A DNA stretch of 6,125 nucleotides, from NCBI GenBank assembly GCA_902805985.1, contig CADCUW010000260.1, positions 1 through 6,125 on the forward strand. The letters are read 5' to 3'. The notes under the pieces are model-generated. The model worked only from the letters and a program-made list of their open reading frames with translations, had not been told where the DNA came from and did no database searches. Both the position numbers and the translations under genes were made by a program. This DNA is from an uncultured Rubrobacteraceae bacterium (GTDB lineage: Bacteria > Actinomycetota > Rubrobacteria > Rubrobacterales > Rubrobacteraceae). Shown piece after piece: positions 5,851 to 6,125 of this stretch. Within the stretch, counting starts at the first letter, position 1. Each line of letters begins with the position of its first letter.

Positions 5851-5916
5851 TCATTCGTCCGCGCGTTCTACCCGGCCCTCGCCCACGCGCACCACCTCTA
5901 AGAAGTCTGGCTTCAC
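5851..5916 (-). other. Protein-like mini-ORF or gene remnant (21 codons)
   Basis: A GTG at 5916 opens a frame reading VKPDFLEVVRVGEGR and ending VERADE before TGA (5853-5851). The composition looks like real protein, but it has no good SD, contains a rare TTA codon, and the frame is blocked by TAA at 5970-5968. It may be the C-terminal relic of a lost gene or chance. Confidence 0.2.
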
Positions 5917-5959
5917 GCCGGGCGGGACTGCCCCCCGTCCCCTACCGTCGCCACGTGTT

Positions 5960-6009
5960 CGGCCACTTTACCCTATGGGCAGAACCGTCGACCACGGCCC
6001 AAAGTGCCG
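5960..6009. repeat. Long imperfect inverted repeat downstream of the acetyltransferase gene
   Basis: CGGCCACTTT (5960-5969) pairs with AAAGTGCCG (6001-6009), 9 bp with one bulged C. Inside, GGGC (5977-5980) can pair with GCCC (5997-6000). It begins 22 bases past the GNAT stop on the minus strand. It is a candidate 3'-end structure, though no T-run follows. Confidence 0.45.
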
Positions 6010-6031
6010 CGCCTGGTTGCCGCTTGGCGGG

Positions 6032-6125
6032 TCACCTGGCGCCGACCTCGTAGACGGTCTCGGGGCCATCTTCGTCGTCCCACTGCTCGCCGACCTCGAC
6101 GAACCCGTACCGCGAGAGCAGGCGC
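6032..6125 (-). CDS. GNAT-family acetyltransferase, last 30 codons (runs in from right edge)
   Basis: The visible C-terminus reads RLLSRYGFVEVGEQ, then WDDEDGPETVYEVGAR, then TGA at 6034-6032. The pattern 'LLxRYGFxEVGE...ExVYE' is the usual last strand-turn-strand of a GNAT N-acetyltransferase, where the YGF strand is followed by the final strand closing the acetyl-CoA fold. The acetyl-CoA-binding motif (Q/RxxGxG/A) would lie upstream, beyond the window, so the substrate cannot be judged. It is on the same strand as the small gene and the cyclophilin-like gene, but nearly 400 bases separate them. The call rests on a short fragment. Confidence 0.7.
   Translation of the reverse strand, partial: RLLSRYGFVEVGEQWDDEDGPETVYEVGAR

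Larger units (their letters stand above)
5652..6031. other. 380-base stretch without a convincing gene
   Basis: This lies between the acetyltransferase stop and the 54-residue gene. It contains two imperfect hairpins (5719-5744 and 5960-6009), a short one (CCCCG/CGGGG, 5685-5700), and a 21-codon protein-like ORF on the minus strand (5851-5916). The longer open frames across it are Ser/Pro/Arg-rich and look like chance. I see no tRNA, no known riboswitch core and no clear promoter. A promoter for the small gene is expected here but was not found. Confidence 0.5.

Noticed and set aside
5608..5901. A 97-codon plus-strand frame in the right-hand gap
   Set aside because: Ser/Pro/Thr-rich without a domain pattern, no SD, and its 5' end is antisense to the small gene.
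1..6125. CRISPR array, insertion sequence or integrase
   Set aside because: No regularly spaced direct repeats beyond the paired operator, no transposase or integrase motifs, and no terminal inverted repeats with target duplications.

Overview
The window is very GC-rich, with strong G/C bias at codon third positions, good Shine-Dalgarno (SD) sites and GTG as well as ATG starts. This suggests a high-GC actinobacterium. A Rubrobacter-like genome is my best guess from the look of the proteins, but no sequence marker here proves it.

Layout. All genes are on the minus strand except one. From left to right: (1) the N-terminal part of a diacylglycerol-kinase/YegS-type lipid kinase, cut by the left edge; (2) an AI-2E-family membrane transporter; (3) a SnoaL/NTF2-fold protein; (4) a large FAD-dependent aromatic-type monooxygenase; (5) a divergent plus-strand TetR-family regulator; (6) a cyclophilin-like-fold gene, convergent with tetR, that lacks a normal start and probably a normal end; (7) a 54-residue orphan small protein; (8) about 380 bases with no convincing gene but two long imperfect hairpins and a protein-like mini-ORF; (9) the last 30 codons of a GNAT-type acetyltransferase, cut by the right edge.

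Centre of interest. The monooxygenase and the TetR regulator are transcribed divergently from a 95-base gap. The gap holds two identical copies of the 11-bp palindrome ATACACTGTAT, 17 bp apart. One copy overlaps the -10 of a promoter with a perfect TTGACA -35 facing the monooxygenase. This is the layout of a ligand-induced oxidative detoxification or tailoring gene controlled by the adjacent TetR protein. The SnoaL-like gene lies just downstream, behind a strong terminator-like hairpin, so it may receive only partial read-through. Monooxygenase plus SnoaL-fold protein is a recurring pair in aromatic polyketide and steroid-like chemistry; the substrate cannot be read from the sequence.

The most unusual feature is inside the monooxygenase. 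Its C-terminal thioredoxin-like domain is interrupted by about 80 extra residues that look like a small module of their own, making the protein longer (633 residues) than usual for the family. A second regulatory feature is a perfect 10-bp inverted repeat that overlaps a candidate promoter of the AI-2E transporter.
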